The notes under the pieces: model-generated
Database searches by the model: none
Seen by the model: the letters and a program-made list of their open reading frames with translations, nothing else
What the model was told of the DNA's origin: nothing
Source of the DNA: Anaeramoeba flamelloides
Taxonomy: Eukaryota > Metamonada > Anaeramoebidae
Assembly: GCA_027625915.1 (NCBI GenBank)
Contig: JANTQA010000051.1
Location: forward strand, 5,890,501-5,954,500
DNA length: 64,000 nucleotides
Direction: 5' to 3'
In this document: positions 41,689 through 53,725 of the stretch, piece by piece
Layout: each line of letters opens with the position of its first letter
Position numbering within the stretch: position 1 is the first letter of the stretch
Made by a program: the position numbers and the translations under genes

Positions 41689-42370
41689 TCTCTCAAAGTT
41701 GCCCAGCTTTTTTTCAAATATCAATTATTTTTTATAATTGTCCTTTGAAGAACAAATAAAAAATAAACAGAATAATACACATCAAAAAATCATTGGTACC
41801 CTTCTGAAATAAAACTAATTAATTAAAATATTTTCAAAAAAATTGAAAAACTCAAAATTCTGAGGAAAACATTGAGAAAAACAAGAATTCTTATTTTGAT
41901 CTCCTATTGGTATTTGAATAATAAATAGTACACAAATTTCACTTTATTTTCAAGACCTTTCTTTTAGAAATCAGGTCCCCAAACAAAGTGTGTTGGGATG
42001 TGTGGTATCTATTCCAAAAAGGAGATAAAAATGAAGTGAAATTTTTTCATATTTATTAATCAAATCTGATGATCGACGATTGAATAGAATTCCAATAAAA
42101 ATCAATATGATTTTTCAAAAATCATTTCCACAGTTTCAATAACCTTCGAATAACACGTTTTTAGCAAGTGACGGAATATGTTGATCTTACAAGAAAAAAA
42201 TTTTTTTGCATCTGAATGACGTTTGAAAAAACAATCGAAAAAAAAAAAATTTAAAAAAGAAAAAATGATATCATTTTTGAAAATTTCCAGTATAAAATTT
42301 TTCTTCCAATATCCATACAAACACTTAAATCTCATGTAATTCACCCATTACAACTGGGCCCCTTTGACTG
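41689..42370 (-). mobile_element. TIR element family 3, reversed copy
   Basis: Right end CCCCTTTGACTG (to 42370) and degenerate left end CTCTCAAAGTTGCCCAG (from about 41691). Interior is the reverse complement of 28245-28912. No intact open frame. Confidence 0.65.
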
Positions 42371-42639
42371 AAAAATGGTTTGTTTGAATAATATTTTAAA
42401 ATATTAAGATTTTACAAAGTTTTCTGAGCTATTAATTTTCAAATCATCAGCCGTTACAAGTTGAAAAAATGGGATAAATTTCAAATTTTCTGAATATTTT
42501 AAAAAATCATAGACTCTTTTCAAAGAGACTGTGAATTATTATGTTTATTGGCTTTTGATGCACATATAGATTTTTAAAAAGTTGAATATGCTGTACTAGT
42601 AAGTTAATATTGAGAAAATACTATTAATAATCAATCTAA

Positions 42640-43180
42640 ACTAAAATTCAAAATTTTCCACACAGCTAAAACGTTACAAACAATCACAATAATACAATTT
42701 CATTGAAATTGGAGATAATTTTGATTTTTGTAAAATATGAAAATCATTTTTTCATATTTTAGTTTTTGTTTTCATTTCATTGTTTGAATTACGTAATTTG
42801 CTTCATTCGATCAAAATTTTTTTTCAACCATTGATATTAGGTTAAAGCCAAGTTGTTCCAAATAGAAGAACTCAAATAAAATTAGTTGGTAGTATCTAAC
42901 CATTTGATCCATCAATATTCCTAATAGAATTTCAACAAATTTACTAATGTATTTTTTTGTTTTGCTCTCTCCAAAATTTTTAACACACCCATGATTTATT
43001 TGTATTGATAATTATTTATTTATTGTTTTGTGAGTATTGTAATTTATAAAAAAGTGTTAACATTTCAATTTGTGAATGGTTCCAATTTGGTAAATCTTCT
43101 TGAATTGAATAAATAAGTTTTTTTTTTTCACAAATCGAATTTTGGTGTGTTAAAAATTTTGAATTGGGGTTTAGTATATC
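42640..43180 (+). repeat. Dispersed repeat family Z, copy 2
   Basis: Matches 58320-59050 well: GAAGAACTCAAATAAAATTA, TTGCTTCATTCGATCAAAA, GTGAGTATTGTAATTTATAA. Non-coding. Confidence 0.7.
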
Positions 43181-43439
43181 AAATTTTTTTCTGATCAAAA
43201 AATAAAATTTTCAAATACCCAAAATGGCTCCAAACATCAAAAATTCTTTGGCAAACAACATAAAATTTGCTCTTAAAAAAATAAATTTTTTTTGATCATA
43301 TCAGTATATTAATTTTAGGTGATTATTCCATTTATGAAAAAACTATCTCGATAAGTTCTTAATTGTACCGTTACCATAAAATTCAAAAAAAAATTTTAAA
43401 CTTCTATATTAAATTTCCATTTTTTTTAAGTCAACTTTC

Positions 43440-43975
43440 AAAATAAACTCGATTTTAAAATCATTGGCCCCTTAAAAATCAAATACTAAAGAAAAATATT
43501 TTTAATAATTGTAGTTATCTATTATAATATAAAAATTTTGATTTTAATATTCATTACTATACTCAAGAGATATTTATTTTTTTTCTAAAAATATTAGAAA
43601 AAAAAAATAAAAAAAAACAATTCAAAAAAATTGGGATATTTATTTTGAAATAAACATTACATAAAAAATAGAAAATTTAAAATAATATCAAAGCCCATCT
43701 ATCAATTCTCCTTCCATTTGAATAACTAAATCTAATCTTTTTTTCATATTTGAAACCAAATTATTTCATTAATTCATCTGTTACTGCTTTCCAATTTTTT
43801 ATTTAAATTTTCCAATTAAACAAAACACTGTGGAAAAAATAAAAAAGAGAAAAAATGATTTATTTGCTAACTTATCATTGCGAGAAGAAAAACTTTAAAA
43901 CAAATAAAAAGTAATTCAAAATTCAAATGTAACATGGGACATTTATTCTGAAATTTAATTTATTTTTAAGCAATA
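43440..43975 (+). repeat. Dispersed repeat family X, copy
   Basis: Aligns with 49995-50520 over about 500 bp: CTATTATAATATAAAAATTT, CATTTGAATAACTAAATCTA, AGAAAAAATGATTTATTTGC. The minus strand of both retains traces of a coding segment, here frame-broken. Confidence 0.7.
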
Positions 43976-44563
43976 AAAGTCAAGTTCTCAACTAATTTAC
44001 AAGTTTTCTTTGAATTTAAATTAATGAAATTCTATTTTCAAAGCTCATAAAAACACATTCAAAAATTGAATAGTCAACAAAAAAGGTAAAAACATTTTTG
44101 TGGATTCATTAGTAAATTCTACTTTTTAAAAATCTATTTCAGCCTCAAAAAATAATTTCACTCAAAAATTCACTATAAACTCGGGAAGAATGTATGATTT
44201 AAATAATAAGATCTTTTTTTTAATTTTACGTAACCTAATAAAATAGATTGCCCTGTATGTTAAAAAATTAGAAATCTAATTAGCAAAATATAATTAGTAG
44301 AAATTTTTAGACTTTATTGTAAAAAATATTTCTTTTTAACATCTTTCTTTCTTGATATTTTGGTATATTGAAAAGAACAAGGTATTTACAATTTCATTTG
44401 AAACAAAAAAAACCATGTAATGATTTACAAAATAACGGTTTTAATGATCATAAAGCCTTGTATTTGAGTTTTTTTTTATAAGATGAAAATGTAAATTATG
44501 AGCACGGCTTAGCCAAATTTCGTCAATTTGATGTACTTAAAACCTCGTAAAAATGACCTTAAT
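43976..44563. other. AT-rich, no gene seen
   Basis: Contains the presumed 3' flank of the minus-strand coiled-coil gene. Confidence 0.45.
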
Positions 44564-45136
44564 TTACTTGTTTGTTTGACATTTGTTATCCTCCGCATTG
44601 TAATGAGAATTAAGAAGTTCTTTAAATTTACAAACTGTTCTAAATAATTTTTTGTTGTTTTCTTCATTTTTACTCAAATTCTTTTTTTTATTCTTTTCGC
44701 CCATTTTGATCTTTTTATTTTCTTCTTGTTTTTGTTTTTCTTTCTGTTTTTGATTTTGTATTTGTATTTGTTTTTCTTTTTGGTTCTTCAACTCATTTTG
44801 TTCCTCTTTTTTTCTTCTTCTTTCTTGATCTGCATTCAAGAATTTTATTTTTTCATTCAATTTTTGAATTATTTCTTCTTGTTCAATCAATTTCTTCGAA
44901 AGTGAATCCATTGTTTTCAGATCCTTTAGTTTTTTTTTTTTGTTTTCTAAAAATTCACTAACACAATACAATTCATTATTTTTTTGTTTTATTATATCTT
45001 TTTTGTCCTTTAATTCTCTTTCTGATTTGGTTAATTCTTTGCTTACAGTTTGAAAATAAGAATTTTGTAATTTAATTTTTCTTTTATTTGAAGTGGTATT
45101 GTTGTAAAGAGAAATGAAATTATCGTATTTGTTCAT
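44564..45136 (-). CDS. Small coiled-coil protein, 190 residues, unrecognised
   Basis: ATG at 45136 preceded by an AT-rich leader, TAA at 44564. Residues 25-150 are an almost continuous coiled coil with heptad-like Leu/Ile spacing (TKSERELKDKKDIIKQKNNE; SLSKKLIEQEEIIQKLNEKI). A Lys/Gln/Glu-rich low-complexity stretch follows, and a short tail CKFKELLNSHYNAEDNKC. No signal peptide or membrane segment. No domain that names a function. A single exon is assumed. Continuity and codon variety argue that it is real, but a strongly Lys-rich composition in an AT-rich genome reduces certainty. Confidence 0.6.
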   Translation of the reverse strand: MNKYDNFISLYNNTTSNKRKIKLQNSYFQTVSKELTKSERELKDKKDIIKQKNNELYCVSEFLENKKKKLKDLKTMDSLSKKLIEQEEIIQKLNEKIKFLNADQERRRKKEEQNELKNQKEKQIQIQNQKQKEKQKQEENKKIKMGEKNKKKNLSKNEENNKKLFRTVCKFKELLNSHYNAEDNKCQTNK

Positions 45137-45872
45137 AATGCAGTTTATTGATCTTTGACAAAATATAAAAAAAAATGATCAACAGAATGTAAAAATATGA
45201 CTAAATATCTCAGGTATTTTAAATTACTTTTCCAGTTTAAAAATATTGGTAAATGTTTGAAGGGTTTTTAAATGAACTAAACGTATTAAAAAGACTCGCA
45301 TCTTGAGGTATGTCATCAGATTCTTTTTATTGAATATATGGTACATCATAAAATTTTTAAAAAATCAATGAATTTTAATCGAAAAGGGTGAGTTTTGACT
45401 TTTCATCTTTATTTTTACTTCTAAAACTTGAAACGTTTGAAAGACTTACTTTTTAATTCACTTATAAAACCAAGTTATACAACGTAAACTCGAAACTTAT
45501 TTAAAGGAAGAATTATATGAAAACTTTTTCTAAAGTGTTTTCGTCTTACTTTTGGTTTACTCGTGTTTTTTGATATTCAACTAAAAGTTTGTTTTTGGAA
45601 ATGTACATTCCAAACTAATCCTGAATATAAATTATTTATGTTGAATTTGATTTTTGTTTGAGTGTTTAGGATCTTTTAAGAAAAGATTAATTAAAATTTA
45701 TATTTGGAAAAAAATTGTGTTTCACAAAGTTTTCTTTCCTCTATATGTTTTGTTCCATGATAAAAACTTACTTACCAAGTCCTTAAAGATACACACTTAA
45801 CAACCTATTTATATAATGTGATTTTTCATTGAAGGAAGAAAGTACATTTTAACATTTTTAACAAAATTTATA

Positions 45873-46020
45873 CTGTAGTCAAAATAAAGCGTGCAAAAAA
45901 ATTTAATGCGTGTTTCAAAATAAAAAGCGTGTTTTTTTGTTATAGAAGACCTATAATAAACCAATCAAAGAAATTGATAATAAACCCTAAAAAAATATGA
46001 TATTATTTAAATTGTAATTC
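45873..46020. mobile_element. TIR element family 2, truncated copy
   Basis: TA (45871-45872) then CTGTAGTCAAAATAAAGCGT and the interior GTTTCAAAATAAAAAGCGTG as at 39343. Homology stops after about 150 bp and no right end is found. Confidence 0.75.
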
Positions 46021-46239
46021 TAATAATGAATCAGAGAATAAAAGTAATCCGAAAGATATTCTGATTAAAAAAGTTCATTATTATGATAATTATTTAACCC
46101 AAAATAACAATGTTTCAAATAAAAACAACAAAAAATTATTTAAAGTAGTAAAAAAAATAACTGAAATGAAAATAATCTCTGAGAAGATTTTGAATTGGGA
46201 TATTAGTAAAATAGTTGTTATAATATTCTTAAATTTAAA

Positions 46240-46530
46240 ATCAAAAAATTTTTATGAAATCAGTAATAAACCCACCTAAAGTTCATTAAATCGAGACGTA
46301 TATCGAATACCCAAGTAATTGTTTGATAACTAAAGTATATCAACTTTTTTTTGAAAAACAATCGAGTTTTATCGAGGTTTGCTAAAGTTGTAAAAATGAT
46401 AATTTTTATTCTTGTTTTTTGATTGATTGAATAGTGTTTTGAAAGACGTGTGATTTCATTAATCATTATTCTAATAAGTGGGGGAGTTACTATTACAAAG
46501 TTTGATCCTTTGCAATAGTAGGATTTTATT
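46240..46530 (+). repeat. Family-4 element fragment
   Basis: Similar to 39200-39340 plus 39834-39930, without the nested MITE, confirming the insertion there. Also contains a short hairpin, TACTATTACAAAG / CTTTGCAATAGTA, at about 46487-46521. Confidence 0.5.
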
Positions 46531-46819
46531 TCAATTAAATGAAATTACACAAAAATTTTACTGGGATTTACAATTACAAATCTTGTTTCGTATTTTTTTC
46601 ACGACTCCAAAAAAAATTTAAAAAACGTTCTTTATCAAACAAAACACAAGAAAGAGAAGGACATTAAATTAACTTAATTGGTTGAAATACATTTAAGGTT
46701 TATTCTTATTATTGAGAAAAAATTATTTGTATTGGTATTTTTTTTATAAGTTTTTGAGAAGAATTTTTGCGCTTCTTTAATTAGCAAAATTTAATACTTC
46801 AAAAAGTTTATTTTAAACA

Positions 46820-47121
46820 ATGGGTGATCAAGACAAAAACACACAATGGATTCTTGTTGGATTCTTACTGCTTTCAGCTTATGTGTTTTTTTTTTTTTCT
46901 GCTTAATTGGGCTTATTCGATCAGTTAAAAAACTGATCTTCGATTATCGTATTGTAATATTCTCTCTCTTTTTTTTAAAACTTTATTTTTGTGACTACTT
47001 GACTTCAGTTTTTCCAATTTATCAGGAGTTGGAAACAAATTTCCCTTTTTATTTATTCTTTTATTCTTTGAAAACGATTTTTTTTTATTATTTATTTCCA
47101 CAAACAAAAAATAATTATTAG
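46820..47121 (+). CDS. N-terminal fragment of a multi-pass membrane protein, frame uncertain
   Basis: ATG at 46820 gives MGDQDKNTQWILVGFLLLSA, a good first membrane helix, but this frame stops after a 13-T run. The frame beginning at 46846 is open through the same region and continues CLIGLIRSVKKLIFDYRIVI with a second hydrophobic segment. The two frames differ by one nucleotide across the T run. The arrangement (helix, basic loop RSVKKL, DYR, helix) recalls the start of TOM1/GPR137-like seven-helix proteins. Whether the break is a homopolymer sequence error, a real mutation or an unrecognised intron cannot be decided here. The 3' boundary of the exon is unknown. Confidence 0.4.
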
Positions 47122-49994
47122 GTTGTTTATTTATTTGTGAATTGTGGATGTTTTTTTTTCACGCTTCTGGAAATAATTATGTTAATCGAAGTGTTTAAGC
47201 CAACATCTAATAGCTCTGGTCAGCACGACAGACCAGCAGCAAATTTATGTGGTGGATTGTCGGATTTTTTTATGAACTCAAGTTTTGCTCTAATTTTGCT
47301 TGCTGGGTAAAAAATTTTTTTTTCGCTTTTTTTTTTTTTTACTCCCTTTTTGGTCTTCCTGTTAAAGATCATAATTTTTCATTGGTTATTTTTTTAAACA
47401 TTTTTCTCACAACACATTCTGTAAATCTTAATCTTTAAAATTAACAACATTAAATCGTCATAAATAAATTTCTAAAACTTGAGAATGAATGATCAAATGT
47501 TGAAAATTCATCTTAAAAAACAAAAACATAATAACAACACAATTTTGATCATTAAAAAAAAACAAAGAAATTTAAGGACTACTTTTCGAATTCACCAATT
47601 TGTCCCAAAATAATTTGTTCCAATCTCATTTAAAATGTAAAGGGATAATCTTTAAAATATTCTCCAATTTGGATCAAAAAAATCATTTAATTTCATTTTT
47701 TTTAAAATGAAAAACTCATGAAGAAATTTTGAGATACATAAACTTGAACACCCTGTATAAGGAACATGAAAATGAAATTGAAAAATAATCACGATTTTAT
47801 AAATTTAAAAACACTTCTCAATAAACAACTTTAACTAACAAAGATCCTATCGTCAATGATTTTTGACCATTGGGTTACTTGAATTGATACATTGTCTCCG
47901 CAAACAATTAAACCCTTTCTAACCCTGCATAATATATAAGATATCGAAATTGGTTGTATCTTGGAAAATTGTGTTTTTTGAAATATAAAATTTAATTTCT
48001 ATCATAAGATAAAAATTTCAACTTCTCTTACTTCATTAGAGTTATTTTTTTTGTATACACCAAGATAAAAATTAAATTTTCTCAAGAAAGAAATCACAGA
48101 AACCATGAAAACTTCAAAGATTCTTTCTATCTTTGTTTTTAAATTATAAAAACCTGAGATTTTAACGATTTTAGAAATTGAAGATCTACATTAATGTAAG
48201 TTTTTTGAATGAATTTGTTTTGTCCTTCTTATTTTAAAAAAATGGTAACTTATTTTTAATCTTGTATTATAAATTTAACTGTTTATCAATGAGCTTTAAT
48301 AACCCTCTGAAATTTTGTTTTCCAAAATAAAATTTTAGAGAATTGAAAATCAATTTGAAGGTCTTAAATATTTTCATCGTAGGGCTTGAACGGCTGTATT
48401 AATTTTAAAAAGGGGGTGTGAATTTGCCTTTTTTTTTTTTTTTTTTTTGGTTCTTTTTGTTTTTATCCTTGAATTAACTCTCCCTGGCTTGGATCAGAGG
48501 AGATTATCTCCTTGAATTGTTTTTGGTACAACATAATCCATGCCAAAAGTACTTTACATTTTTTTTGTCCTTTTTTAATGAAATTGTTTTGTTTTGATTG
48601 TTTCTCTCAAAACCCAATTTGTTGTATCAATATAAATTGATTTGATGTTTTTGTGTTAAATAATTGGAGAATTTTTCATATAAGGATCTTTTGGGAATTA
48701 AATTTGCAAAAAATAGTTAGTTTTTTTTTTATTTTTTTAAAAAAATATTGTATCAGTCAAGAAAAAATGATCTTTCAATTTTTTGGAATTGTGATTTTGG
48801 TGGATTTAATATAACACCAAACACTCTAGTCTGACATTATTCAATCTCTTTGTTTTATAATAATAAAGAACATTTCCTCCAAAATTTTCACTTTTCTCCT
48901 TTATGAGCTTCTATGTCATTTTTTAAACCCTCACATTTAAACTCAGAAATAATAATAATAATAATAATAATAATAAAGATATAAATTCTCAACAATGTGT
49001 AAGGGTTTTAAAAAATAATAAAGTCAGTAATTTTTTCAAAAAGTCGATTTTTCTCAACCTTCTTTTTCATTTTTTAATATCACAGAAACAAGACTGAAAA
49101 TTTTGGTCAAAATTTGTCATTTTTTCCTTCTTAGATCTCTCTGATTAAAAATTTGAGAGATTTACAAACCACCAAACCTGGATAAGAATATATAATAATA
49201 TAAATTTCAATTGCAAACGCATTCGTTAAAAAAAAATACAAAATTAGAAAAATTCTAGAAATATCAATTTCATATTTTAAAATTTTCACAAATATAAATG
49301 AATTATAGGTAAAATTGATTTGGTCTTAGGTATGTTTTTAAATACTAAACTATATTTTGTATTGGAACATATTTAAAAAAAAAGCATAAGTATATTAATA
49401 TTTCCAAAATACAGGAGAAATATTTTTCACTTTCAACGTTATTTTCCTTATTTTTCTTTTAAAAAATAGAGTTTTCAAAGAAATAAATTGTAATTTGTGA
49501 TATATTTTTGTTTGGCCAATTTTTTTTTTTTTTTTTGGTATATATAGGGCTAAACAACAATCCTCAATGAAATGTCAAATTTTGTCTATTTGAAAAAGAA
49601 AATGAAAACTGAGTGATTTTTAATCATTTATTGGCAAATATCAACATTCTACAATAAGGGTTTTATACTCAGGGTATGGGTATTGTTTACTTTTGTGGCT
49701 GGAAACAAAGTTCTGTGGAGATTAAAATGTTATGTATTATTAAATAAAAATCATTTAATTGATTTATTCTCTAAATAAATTCATAATATCAAAAATTTAG
49801 GGTTTGTCAATAAAAACCATTTTTTTGATAAAACAATTTTCGAAAAAACATTTTCAAATTAAAAGTCATTTTTTTAATGTCTAATCCGAATTACAATCCT
49901 GTTTGTATTCAAGGGTGTCTTGATCTTTATCCTAATAACATGGTTGTTGGGGGATAAAGTGGGGATAAACTATACAATGGTATTTTGGTTTTAA
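47122..49994. other. AT-rich interval, possible hidden exons
   Basis: If the two membrane-protein pieces are one gene, middle exons should lie here. A candidate is 47234-47309, where GGTGGATTGTCGG... reads a hydrophobic stretch ending at GGTAAAA, but no acceptor convinces. Other content: (AAT)n microsatellite at 48948-48977, poly(T) near 48428-48448, a lone TIR-like end at 48380-48396. Confidence 0.35.
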
Positions 49995-50520
49995 AAAAAA
50001 ACTCTATTTTAAAATCATTGGCCCTTTAAAAATCAAATTTTAAATAAAAATATTTTTAATAATTAAGGTTATCTATTATAATATAAAAATTTCGATTTTA
50101 ATATTCATTTCTATACTCAAGAGATATTTATTTTTTGTCTAAAAATAATTACAATAAAAATAAAAAAAACATTTAAAAAAAAAATGGGACATTTATTTTG
50201 AAAGATGTATTACATAAAAAATCGAAAATTTTTAAAATTAATAAAGCTCATTTATTGATTCTCTTTCCATTTGAATAACTAAATCTAATCTCTTTTTCAT
50301 ATTTGAAACCATTTTTTTCATTAATTCATCTGTTACTTCTTTCCAAAGTTTCATTTTCATTTTCCATTTTTACAAAACACTATTGAAAAAAAAAAAAAAG
50401 AGAAAAAATGATTTATTTGCAAACTTTTCATTCTGAGGGGGAAACTTAAAAACAATACAAATAACATTCAGAATTCAAATGTAAGATGGGACATTTATTA
50501 TGAAATTTAGTTTATATAAG
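49995..50520 (+). repeat. Dispersed repeat family X, best-preserved copy
   Basis: Counterpart of 43440-43975. On its minus strand 50240-50347 is open and reads KEVTDELMKKMVSNMKKRLD followed by LVIQMERESINELY and a stop, so the repeat may descend from a coding element or a duplicated gene segment. Confidence 0.7.
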
Positions 50521-51006
50521 GAAAATTTTGGATCTAGATAGGAGAAAAAGCCTTACTCAAATCATTACAATTAGCAAAAAAAATCACAAATTTTTCAATG
50601 TATAAAAATTTTCTAAGATTTTTTCTTATCATTTGGGAAAAAAAGATAAAGTAGAAAAAAAGTTCAACATGATTTTTAATTATAATCCTTAATAGAACCT
50701 GAAAATCAAAAGTAAAATCAATTAATAAAAGAAAAAAAAATAATTTAAGGAAAAATGGAGAATTCAATACAATAACAGTTTTTCTAATACAGACTTTTAA
50801 TTGGGAATTTTATTTTGCTTTTAAATAATTCATTTAATCTTATCTTTTTCAAATAATAATATTTTTCTCACCAAAAATAATGAACTATATCATAGATATC
50901 AAATGTACTTCAGTTTGTCAAATGTAAACTTTACTCAAACTGAAACTATAATAAAACAATTATGGGTTAAATTTGGCTTTATCATTGGACTTTTTTTTTT
51001 TTCATT

Positions 51007-51492
51007 ATGATGATATGTACAATGGGCTTAATTGAAACCAAAAATATAGTTCAAACAATATGGTCAACGGTTTATGATACAGTTTTATTAATATTTGATA
51101 CTGTAATTGCAGCTTTTAGTTTTAAATTAGCAAACAAATTAAAAAAACAAATTCCCATGAATTATGAAACAATAATATCAAAGATTTTAAAAAAATTAAT
51201 TCTTGTTTTGATTTTTGATGGAATAATCTTCATCTTAATTGGGTTGTTTAATGTCTATTTCATTTCCATAAAATGGCCATACGAGGGGCAATCATTGGCT
51301 TGGTATTACACACATAAAACTATTTGGCCTTTTTTTGCACTTAATATCCTGACTCTTGTACCTACTTTATCAATAATTATCTTGATATTTGGCCAGCAAA
51401 TCAAGTCACAACATAACGCTAATATTCCAGATGGGATTAATTCTCATTCAAAATTATTATCCAAAAGTTTGGATTCAGAATCTGATTATTAA
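51007..51492 (+). CDS. C-terminal part of a multi-pass membrane protein
   Basis: 161 codons with three to four hydrophobic helices: TVYDTVLLIFDTVIAAFSF, ILKKLILVLIFDGIIFILIG, and FFALNILTLVPTLSIIILIF, then a polar Ser-rich tail. The pattern (helix ending in FKLANKLKK, loop, two helices, short polar tail) suits the last three helices of a TOM1/GPR137-like seven-helix protein, but identity is not proven. The upstream frame is closed at 50968 and no AG lies between there and 51007; a possible acceptor is AG at 51048-51049. It may be the last exon of a gene starting near 46820, a 5'-truncated duplicate, or a short protein of its own. TAA at 51490. Confidence 0.5.
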   Translation: MMICTMGLIETKNIVQTIWSTVYDTVLLIFDTVIAAFSFKLANKLKKQIPMNYETIISKILKKLILVLIFDGIIFILIGLFNVYFISIKWPYEGQSLAWYYTHKTIWPFFALNILTLVPTLSIIILIFGQQIKSQHNANIPDGINSHSKLLSKSLDSESDY

Positions 51493-52539
51493 TAATTGAA
51501 ATATAAAGTACTGTTACTAACTTATTATTATTTTCCTTCTCCTCCCTTCTCCTTTTCACAATTCCCAAATTCTTATTATTATTTTTTTTAATCTCAATAT
51601 TATTTTTTTTACAATTCTTTTGAAATATCTGGAATATAAAAAATGAACTAATATTAAAAATCTTTTAAAATATTGTTATACAAATTCTTCTTTTTCAAAT
51701 TAACAAACGTTTTAACAAAAATTTTTCAATCAGAATCATCAAGATAGAATATAATAACTTAAGAGTTGAGTCATTACTGTGAAAAATATTTTTTTTTTTA
51801 ATATAATTTTAATAAATATTAAATCAAGAGAAAAACAAAATTAATTTCTTTAGGCTCAAATTAAAAGTTTCATATGAATAATTTTCTAAAACTTTTATTT
51901 GAGCAATAGAAAATACTTGAACAAACAAACAAAAAAAAAAAAAAACTAATTCCATTTTTAAATTGCAATTAAACAAATAAAAATTTTTTTAAAAATATTT
52001 GATGATTTACAAAATATATCATAGAAAAAATATTTTTCAAAAATTTAAACAAGCTTGTTTTACATGTTATTAAAAATATTTTTTGAATAAATAATTGTTT
52101 TTTTGAGTAATCCTTAAATCTTTATACTTATCATAAAATTATTACCATTATAAAAAAAATTAGTCAAGTAGTGTTTTTTCAAATCAAATGAAATCTTATT
52201 GAGATCTTATAAAAAATTATTTGTATAATAGGTATTTCGGATTATGAAATTGAGAAGTTAACATCATCTAAACAATTTATTAATTTGAGTTTATTTTTTT
52301 GAAATTCAAAATTTAAATGTTTTCAATATAAAAACAAAAAGAGTAACAGATTATTTTATTTATGAATTAAGTTAATTCTTGAAAATGGGAAAATTTATTT
52401 TTCGTTTTAAGTTGGAAATTATTGATTTACAAAGCATATTTTTTATTTGGTTAATATTTTCAATATTAATATATCAATTCAAATCTGAACAATTATAACC
52501 AATAAAGGTATTGGTGATTGAATAGAAGTAAATTTGATA
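51493..52539. other. AT-rich, no gene seen
   Basis: Presumed 3' flank of the membrane protein, then featureless AT-rich sequence. Confidence 0.5.
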
Positions 52540-52731
52540 CAGTCAGTTTCACTTTTAAGGCTTAAACTTTCAACGAAATTTAAGGCACAAAAAAATCTCA
52601 AATTAAGGCACAAAATTTGGAATCTTTTACAATTTATTTTTACTAGAATTTTAATTTTGTGCCTTAATTTGAGATTTTTATTGTGCCTTAAATTTCGTTG
52701 AAATTTTGTACCTTAAAAGTTAAACTGACTG
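52540..52731. mobile_element. TIR element family 1, copy 4
   Basis: TA at 52538-52539 and 52732-52733. Ends CAGTCAGTTTCACTTTTAAG and complement of TTAAAAGTTAAACTGACTG. Arms about 85 bp: CAACGAAATTTAAGGCACAA / TTGTGCCTTAAATTTCGTTG identical. 192 bp. Confidence 0.85.
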
Positions 52732-52733
52732 TA

Positions 52734-53224
52734 AAAACTTGATTTAAGTTTCAAATTAAATTCAAATCCATTAAGCAAGCAATTTTTTTTTTATAAAGTT
52801 TTGAAAAAGTTGTTTTCTAGTTTTCAAAAAATGAAAAAAAAATGTCAAAAAATTTTAAATTTTGTAGAATATTTTTAACTAATTGTTTGGTCTTATTCAC
52901 AAGAACTGGTATACCCAATTGAATTTTTTTAGTAAGAAAAAATTGATTTTGAAATTTGAGGATAAAATTACTTGAGTTTTTAAATGTCTTTAGAAATCTT
53001 AATTTTGATTAATAAAATTTCATCTTCTAATTAAAAAAAACAATTACTAAGTAAAATTTGTAAATAATTTTAAAACTTTAATAAATTATAACTATCTTTC
53101 AGAAAAAAAAAATCAATTTTATAATTATTATTATTGGATGAGGGTATTAATCTCTCTTTTGTTTGTCTGAATTCCCATATTTAAATTTAGAAATTTTATA
53201 TCAATATTTTTTTGAAACAAAAAC
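52734..53224. other. AT-rich, no gene seen
   Basis: Nothing recognised. Confidence 0.5.
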
Positions 53225-53725
53225 AAAAAATAAAAAAAAAAACGTCGTTAGCTTTTCCAGTATTTAAAAAAAATGAGTAAAATCTTTGATTCTAGTTAAT
53301 TCTTATCAATTCAAGAAAACAGTGGTTAGGTTTTCTTGAGTTTTCTGTTTAGTTGTGAAGTTTTCTCGGTTTTTTTGAGGTTTTATATTTTATTTTTGAA
53401 GTGTTCTAGGTGTTTTTTACTTTTTTGAAATAAACAGAAAATTTTAATAAATTTTCAGTTTATTTCAAAAAGTAAAAAAAAAACCTAACGAAAATATATT
53501 GATTTTCGAAAGAAATAGAAAAATCAAAAAAACCTAACAAAAATCGATAGATTTAACAAATAAAACAGAAAACCTCAAGAAAACAACCGTTATGTTTTCC
53601 ATAATTTAAAAGAATTGAGTTAAATCTTTGATTTTACTCTATTCTTTTGAATTCTGGAAAACCTAGGCATTTGACGGCACTCCACAGCACTTGAAAATAC
53701 TTCTCGAAACTCGAAATTTATTCAG
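53225..53725. repeat. Modular palindromic repeat, copy 6
   Basis: Full set of modules: CGTCGTTAGCTTTTCCAG, TTTCTTGAGTTTTCTGTTTA, ATTTTAATAAATTTTCAGTT (self-complementary about AAATTT), CAAGAAAACAACCGTTATG, and the terminal GGCATTTGACGGCACTCCAC. Confidence 0.7.
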
